The notes below the pieces were generated by a model. That model searched no databases. It saw nothing but the letters and a program-made list of their open reading frames with translations, and was not told the DNA's origin. 64,000 bases of DNA from Candidatus Rhodoferax odensensis. Its GTDB lineage: Bacteria > Pseudomonadota > Gammaproteobacteria > Burkholderiales > Burkholderiaceae_C. The first letter of the stretch is position 1. Each line of letters starts with the position of its first letter. The stretch covers positions 1-64,000 of the forward strand of contig JADKDJ010000034.1 in assembly GCA_016718405.1 (NCBI GenBank). The letters run 5' to 3'. Shown here piece after piece: positions 55,301 to 63,141 of the stretch. The translations under genes were made by a program, and so were the position numbers.

Positions 55301-55784
55301 GTTGTCGCAATTGGAGAACCTGCGCAACCGCACCGAGGTGTTCACCGCGCGCAGCGATCTGGAAGAAACACCCGACTTTGCCCTGGGGCGGGTCGACTCG
55401 CTGGGCCTGGCACTCAACCACCTGATCGGTCGCAACCAGACCATCGCTGTGCGTTACCTTGCTCGCAACGCGCGCCAGCAGGGCGCCGGTAAGGGGCTGA
55501 AGATACCCTACATCCCGCGCCACTACGCCCAGTTCACCAGCCAATGGGCCCTGGCGGGCGGGTGGTTGCTGGGCACCAGCGCCACCTTCCGTACTGGGCG
55601 TTTCCGCGATGACACCAACCAGGAGCCGATCTCGGCGGGCTGGGCGTTTGGGTTAACCGGCTATTGGGAAGATGCAAGCAAGCACCACGGCCTGCAAGCC
55701 ATTCTGGACAACCTCTTAACGCGAAAACAAGCCGGCAACCAGCCTGATCCGCACCTGGTGGTGCGCTACAGTTACCGCTTCTAG
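52368..55784 (+). CDS. FecR-domain, TPR and C-terminal outer-membrane beta-barrel protein
   Basis: This 1138-residue protein has a hydrophobic N-terminus ending QTSALAQ and a FecR-like domain (about residues 45-150, GSFVRTLANSQMGLLMADRT then QIRLNQNSQL, and SATMSIRGTDWEV). Roughly eight TPR-like helical repeats follow (205-500, including YARAWVYSGIAFYQLGERQR then AIEAFERAAQLDPRDP). From about 540 to the end there is a large strand-rich region whose last residues VVRYSYRF end in Phe, the outer-membrane barrel signal. TPR plus barrel recalls polymer exporters such as PgaA and BcsC, with FecR added. As written the signal peptide lacks a basic start. The ATG at 52301 in the next frame (MNTRPLRPLRP) would supply one if a base were miscalled near 52335. 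It is divergent from RTX gene E and converges on the CHASE2 cyclase. Confidence 0.8.
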   Translation: MLVLASLVGQTSALAQPTQAQIVMLEGRGDRRASPEAAWVPAAVNQTAGPGSFVRTLANSQMGLLMADRTQIRLNQNSQLQIKSSADAAATAVRLNSGRAWSQARPQTASTDGNAPKPKLTMETASATMSIRGTDWEVEILPNGQTQLIVLSGTVEMANDLGAISVGKGEAAVAEVGKAPTKLLLVRPQNRVQWVSSWKPDPQRWLGTDAARWAAPVRGILAGDYSEAVTTLTPLYNQDPMAAILLADLLLHQGEVQRAIDALSRHADAGKGDPRATALLAAALARNDQADAAQSLISTALTHFPQHGGLLLAQGELAIVQGQANQARQALSKVVGAQPKQAQAWLGLGLIESERENTRAARQLLGQALRLDPTLSRASAELAAAEAFAGNTAAAHQLLDELLAREPANYVALTARGISQLHVGQASEALNSFMKAGLIEPRYARAWVYSGIAFYQLGERQRAIEAFERAAQLDPRDPAPHLIESVVHEDALQLGNAVQSARRAQANIPYLKSLNQLASDQKGSANLGTSLANFGMEEWAGYYAGLAYSPYWGGSHLFLADRQTGEFNKNSELFKGFLTEPTAFGASNRHSTLVSKPGHYGRVDAYLESDDWRQIGLIGAVNGLTASPAPLAYFASVDLAGASALQDGSQAHGRNLIIGLGSKPRYDLGLFGFATDADIRGTVRTPSLPNDPIRLTDKRVDLGTNFKCTPDNQVWLKAGSGRQRVLMSGELVSEETVQVLRTLHQSPSILATGLLESLESAIKTKDIQFRHAFSTDDTLWTWGLEQARLDRTGSLVEAFPGLSGNRVIPVVFGAAQESAAKSTDGYVSVKYRRAGAFDLQIDLASQRSKTTIVDQRVSGFAFDSSGLADQRSSDATTVFHYTELNPRFGLQWQLAPLQTLRLVSQRWRRPGSAGSLSPIDTVGIALNDRLVSAGGLYQRTRVQFDGELGSSSFVQVFADHERVDNPRSAFPSPVAGFELSQLENLRNRTEVFTARSDLEETPDFALGRVDSLGLALNHLIGRNQTIAVRYLARNARQQGAGKGLKIPYIPRHYAQFTSQWALAGGWLLGTSATFRTGRFRDDTNQEPISAGWAFGLTGYWEDASKHHGLQAILDNLLTRKQAGNQPDPHLVVRYSYRF

Positions 55785-55793
55785 ACGGCTGAG

Positions 55794-55939
55794 GAAACAG
55801 CGTCGCAACGCTCCGGTCTGTCCCGCAAGAACACCCCTGATCAGTTGGGGACAGAGCACCGCGACGCTGCGGTCTGTCCCGCTAGAACACCCCTGGTCAG
55901 TTGGGGACAGAGCGTCGCAGCGCTCCGGTCTGTCCCGCA
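55794..55939. repeat. Palindromic GGGACAGA...TCTGTCCC repeats between the FecR-TPR and cyclase genes
   Basis: Two full units (about 55842-55882 and 55898-55939, 56-base period) and one incomplete unit (55794-55825) fill the gap between two converging genes. The ends GGGGACAGAGC and GGTCTGTCCCGC are inverted repeats, and the centre (CGTCGCAGCGCTCC) differs from the copies at 19.4 and 27.6 kb. It is a second subfamily of the same repeat type: CAGTTGGGG precedes the left arm in both. Confidence 0.8.
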
Positions 55940-55943
55940 AGTC

Positions 55944-57923
55944 TCACAATTTATCCAAAGCCACAGAGCCATCCCAGCTGGCCTGCTTGTCCAACTGGCT
56001 CACTTGCGCGATCCTGGCTTCAAACACGGCCGCAACAGTGTCATCAGGGCACAGTTTGCGCACGGTGGCCCAAGCCTCGGTCGCGCGCGGCCAATCCTGC
56101 GCGCGGTAAGCGTCCAGCGCGTGTTGCGTGGCTTCGATCAGGGCAGGATCATCGCAGGGCGTGAAGATGTCCACCGGGATGTCCTTGCCCTTTACCCGCA
56201 CCCGGTCCACCGGGCGCAGCGTCACCGCGGGACCGAATTGCGTGGCGGTGTCACCCGTCAACAGAATCCTGGTGCCGTACGCTTTGTTGACCCCTTCCAG
56301 ACGCGCCGCCAGATTAACGGTGTCGCCCAATGCGGTATAGGTAAAACGCAGATCCGAGCCCATGTTGCCGACCACCGCCGGGCCTGAATGCAAGCCGATG
56401 CGCAGCTTGAGTTCGTCACTGCCAAAGGCCTTGAACTGGGGCTGCAGCCGGTCCATCATTTGCTGCATGGCGATGGCCGCGCGTGTCCCGTGTAAGGCGT
56501 GCTGCGGGTCAGCCAGAGGCGCACCCCAGAATGCCATCACTGCGTCACCAATGAACTTGTCCACTGTGCCACCGTGGCTCATGATGATCTTGGTGGCTTC
56601 GTTGAGATAGAGGTTGATGACGTCAGCTACGGCTTCGGGTGAGAGTTTCTCGGACATCGAGGTAAAACCCGCCAGGTCTGAAAACAACAAAGTGAGTTCG
56701 CGCCTTTCACCTCCCAGCGTCAACCGCTCCGGGTGCGCCACGATGTCACCAACCACCTCGCTGGAAACATATTTCTCAAAAGCGGAGCGGATTTGGGTGG
56801 CACGGCGACGCTCGATCCAGTATGAGCCCGTCCCGGTGCTGATGAACGCGAGGCCCAACGACAGCACCGGCGCAGTGGTGGTCAACCACAGGTTGTACGA
56901 GACAAACAGCCAGACCGACAGGGCCACGACTGCCGCGCCGATGCTGCCGACCAGCAGGACCGATCGAACCGGGCTCCAGTAGACCAAAGCTGGCCAAGCG
57001 AGCAAGAGAGCCACCGTGAGCAAGGCCATGTTCTGCCACATTGGAACCGGTTCGATCGCCTGACCCATCAGGGCGTTTTCAATGAGGGTCGCTTGCAACT
57101 CCACGCCGGGCGTATACAGCCTCGACGTACCGATGAAGGGTGTCGCAAACAGATCCCGTTGCCGACCGGCCTCTGGGCTCGTACGCAGATCAAATCCAAC
57201 CAACACCAACTGGTCCGCAAACGCATCCGGTGCAATGCTGAGATCGCCGTTGAGCACCTGGTGGTACGAAAAGTACGGAAAAGTATGCGTCGGCCCCAAA
57301 TGCCGCAGCATGGCGCCAGGGGCAACATAAGGTTCGGGCACACTGCCCGGCCGCGACTTGATGAGGGCACGGATCGCCTGCCGCCAAAACGCATCGTCGT
57401 ACTGCGGAAAAGTGCGCACCCGGTCGTCGGGGTCTAGCGGCGTGGTGGCCAATCCGCTGACGGCTCCAGCTGAAGTGAATTCGATGATTGGATCGACCCA
57501 AATCCACTGCTTCGTGCTGGCGGTTTCAGTGTAGGTGTGGTCGGCCGACAGCACAACGTTGCCCGCTCGCGAGATCGCTTGCGCCATGGCTTGGTCGCCC
57601 CCGTCTTCGCCGCGCTCGGCCAGAACGATGTCAAACGCAATCACACTCGCACCGGCTTGCGCCAACCGGTCGATCAGGCGTGCATGCATCTCCCGCGACC
57701 ACGGCCAACGCTTGCCAAGTTGGGTAAATGACGCCTCGTCAATCCCAACAATGGCGATCGGCAACACCGAGCGTTTCGGCGCAGTGGCCACGGTCAATGC
57801 GTCGAAGACGGGTGTCTCCATGGCATGCCACAGTGGGGTCCACATCACGCCAAGACCAAGCGTCCAGGCCAGCAGGGCCGAGATGAAGGCGTTGGTGAGC
57901 GCGTTCTTGCCGGGAAGCGACAT
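55944..57923 (-). CDS. CHASE2-domain class III adenylate/guanylate cyclase
   Basis: This 659-residue inner-membrane protein has one N-terminal helix, a periplasmic CHASE2 sensor (about residues 35-290, with IAIVGIDEASFTQLGKRWPW and SVIAFDIVLAE), three hydrophobic helices (about 297-375) and a class III cyclase domain (about 405-590). Catalytic features are the metal Asp in LLFSDLAGFTSMSEKL, VDKFIGDAVMAFWGAP (Lys and second Asp) and YTALGDTVNLAARLEGVNKA with the Asn/Arg pair. The Lys-Asp combination favours ATP as substrate, though this is not certain. CHASE2 cyclases are often encoded near FecR-domain proteins, as here, suggesting a shared envelope-sensing role. A 60-residue helical C-terminus follows the cyclase. 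Confidence 0.9.
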   Translation of the reverse strand: MSLPGKNALTNAFISALLAWTLGLGVMWTPLWHAMETPVFDALTVATAPKRSVLPIAIVGIDEASFTQLGKRWPWSREMHARLIDRLAQAGASVIAFDIVLAERGEDGGDQAMAQAISRAGNVVLSADHTYTETASTKQWIWVDPIIEFTSAGAVSGLATTPLDPDDRVRTFPQYDDAFWRQAIRALIKSRPGSVPEPYVAPGAMLRHLGPTHTFPYFSYHQVLNGDLSIAPDAFADQLVLVGFDLRTSPEAGRQRDLFATPFIGTSRLYTPGVELQATLIENALMGQAIEPVPMWQNMALLTVALLLAWPALVYWSPVRSVLLVGSIGAAVVALSVWLFVSYNLWLTTTAPVLSLGLAFISTGTGSYWIERRRATQIRSAFEKYVSSEVVGDIVAHPERLTLGGERRELTLLFSDLAGFTSMSEKLSPEAVADVINLYLNEATKIIMSHGGTVDKFIGDAVMAFWGAPLADPQHALHGTRAAIAMQQMMDRLQPQFKAFGSDELKLRIGLHSGPAVVGNMGSDLRFTYTALGDTVNLAARLEGVNKAYGTRILLTGDTATQFGPAVTLRPVDRVRVKGKDIPVDIFTPCDDPALIEATQHALDAYRAQDWPRATEAWATVRKLCPDDTVAAVFEARIAQVSQLDKQASWDGSVALDKL

Positions 57924-57961
57924 GATCTGCGGCGATGCTGCGGTGGAGTAGTCCGACCTGA

Positions 57962-59023
57962 CTATTGGGGGTTGGCTCGGCGCCGCACAGCGGCTGCCAA
58001 TGCCTCCAACACCGGAACCGTCTCATCAAACGCCAGGCAGCCATCGGTGATGCTCTGCCCATAGACAAGCGGCTGGCCAGGCACCACGGTCTGGGCACCC
58101 GCGACCAGGTGGCTCTCCAGCATCACGCCGATGATGGCGCGCTGCCCGGCGCCAATCTGCTCTGCCACAGCCTGTGCCACCTGGGGTTGCCGATCAAAGC
58201 GCTTGCCGCTGTTGGCGTGGCTGCAGTCAACCAGAATCGCTTCGGGCGCACCGGCGTTGCGCAGCAGGTCGGCCGCTTCGCCGATGTGTGCCGCGTTGAA
58301 GTTCGGGCCGGTGCGGCTACCACCGCGCAGCACCAGATGACCATGCTCGTTGCCCGAGGTGGTCAGCACTGCCGGCGCGCCTTCATGGGTCAGCGACGGA
58401 AAGGAGTGCGGGTGCCGGGCCGACAGGATGGCGTCCACCGCCACCTGCAGGTCACCGTCGGTGCGGTTCTTGAAACCCACCGGCATCGACAGGCCGGAAG
58501 CCAGCTCACGGTGCACCTGGCTCTCGGTGGTGCGCGCACCGATGGCGCCCCATGAAATCAGATCGGCGTAATACTGCCCCAGCGTGGTGTCGAGAAACTC
58601 GGTGGCGATCGGAAGGCCCAGCGCCGTGACATCGAGCAGCAGCTTGCGCGCCAGACGCAGCCCCCGGTTGATCTGAAAGCTGCCGTCGAGTCCGGGGTCG
58701 TTGATCAGGCCCTTCCATCCGACCACGGTGCGGGGCTTTTCGAAGTAGACCCGCATCACCACCAGCAAATCCGGCGCCAGCCGGGCAGCCAGTGGTGCGA
58801 GCTTGTGCGCGTAGGCCAGCGCAGCCTCGGGGTCATGCACCGAGCACGGCCCCACCACCGCGAGCAAGCGATCGTCTTGCCCCAGGATGATTTTGGCCAC
58901 CTCGCGCCGGGCACGCTGCACGCTGCCCGAGCCAGCCTCGGACAGGGGCAGCTCTTCCTCCAGAATGGCGGGCGAGATCAGCGGGCGAACGCTGCGAATA
59001 CGGATGTCGGCGGTGTTGGGCAT
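57962..59023 (-). CDS. aroG: 3-deoxy-7-phosphoheptulonate (DAHP) synthase, class I
   Basis: This intact 353-residue enzyme of aromatic amino-acid synthesis has all class I blocks: VVGPCSVHDPEAALAYAHKL, KPRTVVGWKGLINDP, ATEFLDTTLGQYYADLISWG then AIGARTTESQVHRELASGLS, GFKNRTDGDLQVAVDAILS, VDCSHANSGKRFDRQ, GVMLESHLVAGAQ and GQSITDGCLAFDET. The N-terminal part (RSVRPLISPAILEEELPLSE) is that of the AroG/F/H type. The start ATG at 59021-59023 is the only good option. A second, broken copy lies at 674-1748. Which isoenzyme class (feedback by Phe or Tyr) it represents is not readable, so the symbol is provisional. Confidence 0.92.
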   Translation of the reverse strand: MPNTADIRIRSVRPLISPAILEEELPLSEAGSGSVQRARREVAKIILGQDDRLLAVVGPCSVHDPEAALAYAHKLAPLAARLAPDLLVVMRVYFEKPRTVVGWKGLINDPGLDGSFQINRGLRLARKLLLDVTALGLPIATEFLDTTLGQYYADLISWGAIGARTTESQVHRELASGLSMPVGFKNRTDGDLQVAVDAILSARHPHSFPSLTHEGAPAVLTTSGNEHGHLVLRGGSRTGPNFNAAHIGEAADLLRNAGAPEAILVDCSHANSGKRFDRQPQVAQAVAEQIGAGQRAIIGVMLESHLVAGAQTVVPGQPLVYGQSITDGCLAFDETVPVLEALAAAVRRRANPQ

Positions 59024-59065
59024 GGGGCTAGTTTGCCACCAACGCGCTGGCGCCCGACGCCGGCC

Positions 59066-61000
59066 TTAGCGCGCCATCATGGACGCTCGCGGCGAGAAGT
59101 TGATGCGGCGCGTCTCGCGAATGATGGCGCCGCGCCCGATCGTCTCCACCGCCCCCTCGACCAGCTCATAACCCATCAGCGCAAACACCCGCCCGCCCAG
59201 GAACAGCGGTCGCGAGTTGCCGTACCAGTCAACGCAGGATGCCCGGCAGCCATCGTTTTGGCTGGTGCCGGACGTCGCATCCAAGGCCCCCATCTCCGAG
59301 AGTTTGAGGCCGGTGTTCTTGAGGAACACCACCGCCGCCGAGGGCTCGCGCAACTGCCGCACGCCCGGCTCGCCCCCACCGCGCACCGGCAGGCCCAGCA
59401 AGCCATCCGTCGCGGCTTGCGGCTTGTAGAAGAAGCCATGGCTGCGTGTTTCACCCTGCGCCGCGTCGGCCCGCACATAGCGCGATGCGATGCTGGCACT
59501 GTCACCCAGGCGAATGCTCGAGAAGTGAAGATCAGGCCCGCTGGCGCCCACCACCAAGGCGTGCTGGCCGAGTGCCTCGATCCGGTCCACCGCATGGGTC
59601 AGCGACAGGGTCTGGGCCGTCGCCCCGTTGTCGGCCCAACGCAGCGCGTACAAGGGCGCTTCGCTGCGTTTGTCGGGACGCCCCCAACTGGCGCCCGCAC
59701 CGTACAAGAGGTAGGGGCCGACGTAGCGGTTTTGCAGCGTGTAACCCGTCACATTGGGCAAGCGACGGTAGCGCTCGGGCGGTGCGCTGTCACGGCCATC
59801 ACCAAAGCTGTCCAGCGGCACACGCAGCAGCGCCATGTCGCCGGCTGTGTTTTCGGCCGCCCACATCGCATCGCCACGGCCACTCGCACGCAGCAGCACG
59901 TTGAGGTGGCCGTCCTCGCTCTCCAAAAAAGAGAACTGATCAACCGGACTGCCATGGGTCTTCAAGGCCGATGGCGCGCTGCCGTCGAGCGGAATGCGAA
60001 ACACCGCCGAGGCGCCACGGTGCAGGCTGCGCTCCTGACGGGATGCGCTGGTCCAGACGTACACCGATTGCCCCGACACATAAAACACGCGTCCGGACGG
60101 CCCCAGTACCGCGGTGGCCTGGCAGTCCATGTCCGCCTTGGCCAAGTCACAAACCGTCACGCTGTGCAGCGCCAGACCACCCCACGGGTCCAACTCGTCG
60201 TCGGTGCGGAAGATCCGCGTGGCCGGCGCGATACGGCGAAACTCGCCACTGGCGCCCTGACCACGCCACGGCCGCATGGCCGGAAAGCTGGTAAACGGAT
60301 CGGCCACCCTTGGATTGACATAGAGGGGCGTATAGAAAATCAGCTTGCTGCCGATCAAGCGACTGGCATAGTTGCGCGACGAGTAGTAGTCGTTGGAGCG
60401 CAAATGGTAGGTGGCGCGGTAGCGCAAACCGCCGATTGCGTCGATGTCGAACAGCCCCACTTCGGTGCCGCCACCGGCGTAGCTGTAGCCGATCACCACC
60501 ACGGTGTTTGCGTAAATCAGCATTTCGTCGTACCAGGCTCCGCCTGGCTGCGTGTCCGGCCCAAAGGCGTCGATGGCGGCGACCGGTTTTAACTGCGCGT
60601 CACCCACCGCGACCGTGAACAGCCGCCCACGGCGCAGCACCACCAGGTGCTTGCCATGCAGCTTGACAATGCCGCCTTCGTCCACCCCGGCGGTTTGGGT
60701 GTTGGTCACCGACTCGGCGGCGGCGCCTGCTTCGGCCTTGGCAGCGGCCGGCGCCGCCGGGGCGGGGGCGGCAAGGCTGGACACGTTTTGGTCCATCTTG
60801 GCAGCAAGCTGCTTCTGTCGGCTCTCTTCGAGGCGCCGCTGGCTCTCTTCGCGCCACTTCCGAAACAGCGCGGAGAGTTCCTCCTCACTGGAAAAGGCCG
60901 TCAAGGTGGGCTTGCGCGCGGGTTCGGGCGCCGCCGCCAGCGCGGCTCCGCCAAGGGTTGCGACCAGGCCCGCGAGCAACAATCGGTTGAAGAATCTCAT
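59066..61000 (-). CDS. Secreted beta-propeller domain protein (PF09826-like)
   Basis: This 644-residue protein has a signal peptide (MRFFNRLLLAGLVATLGGAA, cut after ALA). A charged helix follows (about residues 38-70), then a beta-propeller domain of the C-terminal secreted beta-propeller family. The family hallmark is SVTNTQTAGVDEGGIVKLHG, close to the usual TNVQVEGVDEADIVK. Later blades are seen in HLVVLRRGRLFTVAV, GAWYDEMLIYANTVVVIGYS and VFYVSGQSVYVWTSA. Function is unknown, and such proteins are exported. AAGGAG lies 9 bases before the ATG; the longer frame to 61156 was rejected for that reason. The upstream 145 bases show no other gene. Confidence 0.83.
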   Translation of the reverse strand: MRFFNRLLLAGLVATLGGAALAAAPEPARKPTLTAFSSEEELSALFRKWREESQRRLEESRQKQLAAKMDQNVSSLAAPAPAAPAAAKAEAGAAAESVTNTQTAGVDEGGIVKLHGKHLVVLRRGRLFTVAVGDAQLKPVAAIDAFGPDTQPGGAWYDEMLIYANTVVVIGYSYAGGGTEVGLFDIDAIGGLRYRATYHLRSNDYYSSRNYASRLIGSKLIFYTPLYVNPRVADPFTSFPAMRPWRGQGASGEFRRIAPATRIFRTDDELDPWGGLALHSVTVCDLAKADMDCQATAVLGPSGRVFYVSGQSVYVWTSASRQERSLHRGASAVFRIPLDGSAPSALKTHGSPVDQFSFLESEDGHLNVLLRASGRGDAMWAAENTAGDMALLRVPLDSFGDGRDSAPPERYRRLPNVTGYTLQNRYVGPYLLYGAGASWGRPDKRSEAPLYALRWADNGATAQTLSLTHAVDRIEALGQHALVVGASGPDLHFSSIRLGDSASIASRYVRADAAQGETRSHGFFYKPQAATDGLLGLPVRGGGEPGVRQLREPSAAVVFLKNTGLKLSEMGALDATSGTSQNDGCRASCVDWYGNSRPLFLGGRVFALMGYELVEGAVETIGRGAIIRETRRINFSPRASMMAR

Positions 61001-61145
61001 GGCTTCAATCTCCTTAAACCAGCTTGTACGCTCTGGCGGTCGAAATGGGGTTAAGCCGCGCGTGTTGAGCGCCAGGAGGGGGGGGCCGCGGCCCGCCGCA
61101 GGTGACGCCGCCCTGTGTTCAACCCGCGCGTGCCGCCAAACAAGC

Positions 61146-63014
61146 TCACGGCGCACTGCACAAGCAGTGTGTCATGGCCTCGAATGGTTTGCGGCGTTTG
61201 GCGACCTCGGCCAGCCAGCCCAGATCAGCCGCGACCTCACCCAAGGGCAGCCGGGTCAGCGCCAGCGGCTGCGGCTCGCCCAGCAAGCGGGCGCCGATCG
61301 CCTCGACCAAGGCGTCGCCGAGCGCACTGGGCAGCAGGTTCATGATCCGATCCAGCGACGACGGCCCACGCTCGATGTAGGCCACTCGGTGACCCTTCGC
61401 CAACTTGGCACGCTTGGCCGCAGCGTCGATCGCCTCGCGGTAGCTGCCAACGCTGTCAACCAGGCCGCGCTCCTTGGCCTGCTGGCCGGTCCAGACGCGC
61501 CCCTGCGCCACGTCGTCAATCTTTTGCGGCGTGGTCTTTCTGGCCAGCGCCGCCTTGGTGGTGAAGTCGGCGTAGATGTGGTTGACGCTGGACTGGACCA
61601 CGTCGGCAAAACGCGGCTCCAGGGGTCGGCGCGGATCGTAGCCGCCGGTCAACCAGGTGGTGGTGGTCCCGCCGCTGTGAACGCCCAGCTTGTCCATCAG
61701 TTTCTCGGCCGTGGGCAACATGGCAAACACCCCGATCGAACCGGTCACCGTGGCGGCGTCTGCCATCACTTCGTCGGCCGACATGGCTACCCAGTAGCCA
61801 CCAGAAGCCGCCACATTGCCCATGGACACCACCACCGGCTTGCCGGCGGCACGGGTCAGCTCCAGCTCGCGGCGGATCAGCTCCGAGCCATAGGCGCTGC
61901 CGCCAGGTGAGTTGACCCGCAGCACCACGGCCTTGATTTTGTCATCCTCACGCGCTTGCCGAACCAGCGCCGCGGTGGACAAGCCACCCACCCCGCCCAT
62001 CGTGGCCACACCATCAGTGATGGCGCCCTCGGCCACCACGACCCCGACCGCATCTCCCCCCTGAACTGGCTTCTGGCGACGCAGATAGTCTTCAAATCCG
62101 ACTTGCCGAAAGCTCTTGCCGTCGTCGTCCTTGACGCCTTGTTCGATCAGCAGCCGACGTATGTCATCGCGCGTCTTCAAAGCATCGACCAGTTTGCCCG
62201 ACAGTGCCAGCTTCGCAGTATCGCCACCGACGGCCTTGAGTGACTCCGGCACTTGATCAATACCCTGCATGATGCTGCCGGCGCCCAACTTGCGCGCGCG
62301 CTCCACCGCATCGGTATAGGTCTTCCACAAGCCGTTGTAGAGGTACGCGTCGGCCTCGGCGGCAGCGCTGGACGGCTCGTTGGCGATGTACGGCTCGGCG
62401 AAACTCTTGAAGGTGCCAACACGAATCACGTGCGCCGTGACGCCCAGTTTGTTGAGGGCATCGAGGTAGTAGTTGCGGTAGCCACCGAAGCCTTCGAGCA
62501 ACACCGCACCCATTGGATCAAGGAACACCTTGCTCGCGTGTGCCGCAAGAAAGTACTGGCGCTGGTCAAAGCCAGCCCCCCAAGCCAACACCGGCTTGCC
62601 GCTGGCCTTGAAACGCTCCAGGCCCGCAGCGACCTCTCGCAAGGTAGCCAGACCAGCGGCACCCAGCTCGTCAGGCACCAGCAATATGCGGCCAATCTTG
62701 GGGTCGGCAGCGGCAGCGTCCAAAACCAGCAGGACGTCACGCAGGCGGGTCGCGCTACTGTTCTCACCGCGCAACTGCGCCATCAAACTGCCACCGGCGC
62801 TGCCGGACTTCTGCTCGACCAAGGGCCCCTTGAGATCGAGCACCAGCGTCGTGTTGTCCTGCAGGGCACTGGGCCGCCCGGCCAAGAACGCGGCGAACAG
62901 GATCGCGACCACGGCAAGCAGCAGCAGATTCAACAACACCCGGCGCCCCAGGTCCAATAGACGCCAAAAAAATCGAAAGATACGCGCTGGCCAGCGCAGA
63001 AACACCACGGTCAT
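61146..63014 (-). CDS. sppA: Signal peptide peptidase SppA (67-kDa type)
   Basis: This 622-residue membrane-anchored serine protease of the tandem-repeat SppA type digests cleaved signal peptides. An N-terminal helix (LLNLLLLAVVAILFAAFLAG) anchors it. The catalytic Lys is in VIRVGTFKSFAEPYIANEPS (first repeat), and the catalytic Ser is in SMGNVAASGGYWVAMSADEV followed by VTGSIGVFA (second repeat). The substrate-groove motif VVLRVNSPGGSAYGSELIRR is present. The length fits Escherichia coli SppA (618). The ATG at 63012-63014 (MTVVFLRWPARIFRFFWRLL) was chosen over a start 54 bases upstream because it gives the usual short basic cytoplasmic segment. Confidence 0.93.
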   Translation of the reverse strand: MTVVFLRWPARIFRFFWRLLDLGRRVLLNLLLLAVVAILFAAFLAGRPSALQDNTTLVLDLKGPLVEQKSGSAGGSLMAQLRGENSSATRLRDVLLVLDAAAADPKIGRILLVPDELGAAGLATLREVAAGLERFKASGKPVLAWGAGFDQRQYFLAAHASKVFLDPMGAVLLEGFGGYRNYYLDALNKLGVTAHVIRVGTFKSFAEPYIANEPSSAAAEADAYLYNGLWKTYTDAVERARKLGAGSIMQGIDQVPESLKAVGGDTAKLALSGKLVDALKTRDDIRRLLIEQGVKDDDGKSFRQVGFEDYLRRQKPVQGGDAVGVVVAEGAITDGVATMGGVGGLSTAALVRQAREDDKIKAVVLRVNSPGGSAYGSELIRRELELTRAAGKPVVVSMGNVAASGGYWVAMSADEVMADAATVTGSIGVFAMLPTAEKLMDKLGVHSGGTTTTWLTGGYDPRRPLEPRFADVVQSSVNHIYADFTTKAALARKTTPQKIDDVAQGRVWTGQQAKERGLVDSVGSYREAIDAAAKRAKLAKGHRVAYIERGPSSLDRIMNLLPSALGDALVEAIGARLLGEPQPLALTRLPLGEVAADLGWLAEVAKRRKPFEAMTHCLCSAP

Positions 63015-63141
63015 GACACCACCCCTATGCGGCGCGGGTCGCGCCGAGGGCATTCTAGATCGGGGCACTGGGCAGCATGTCGCTCGTGCGAAAGCACCAA
63101 GTTGCGGGGGAGGTCTACATGACTCGCTGGAGAAACTTCGA

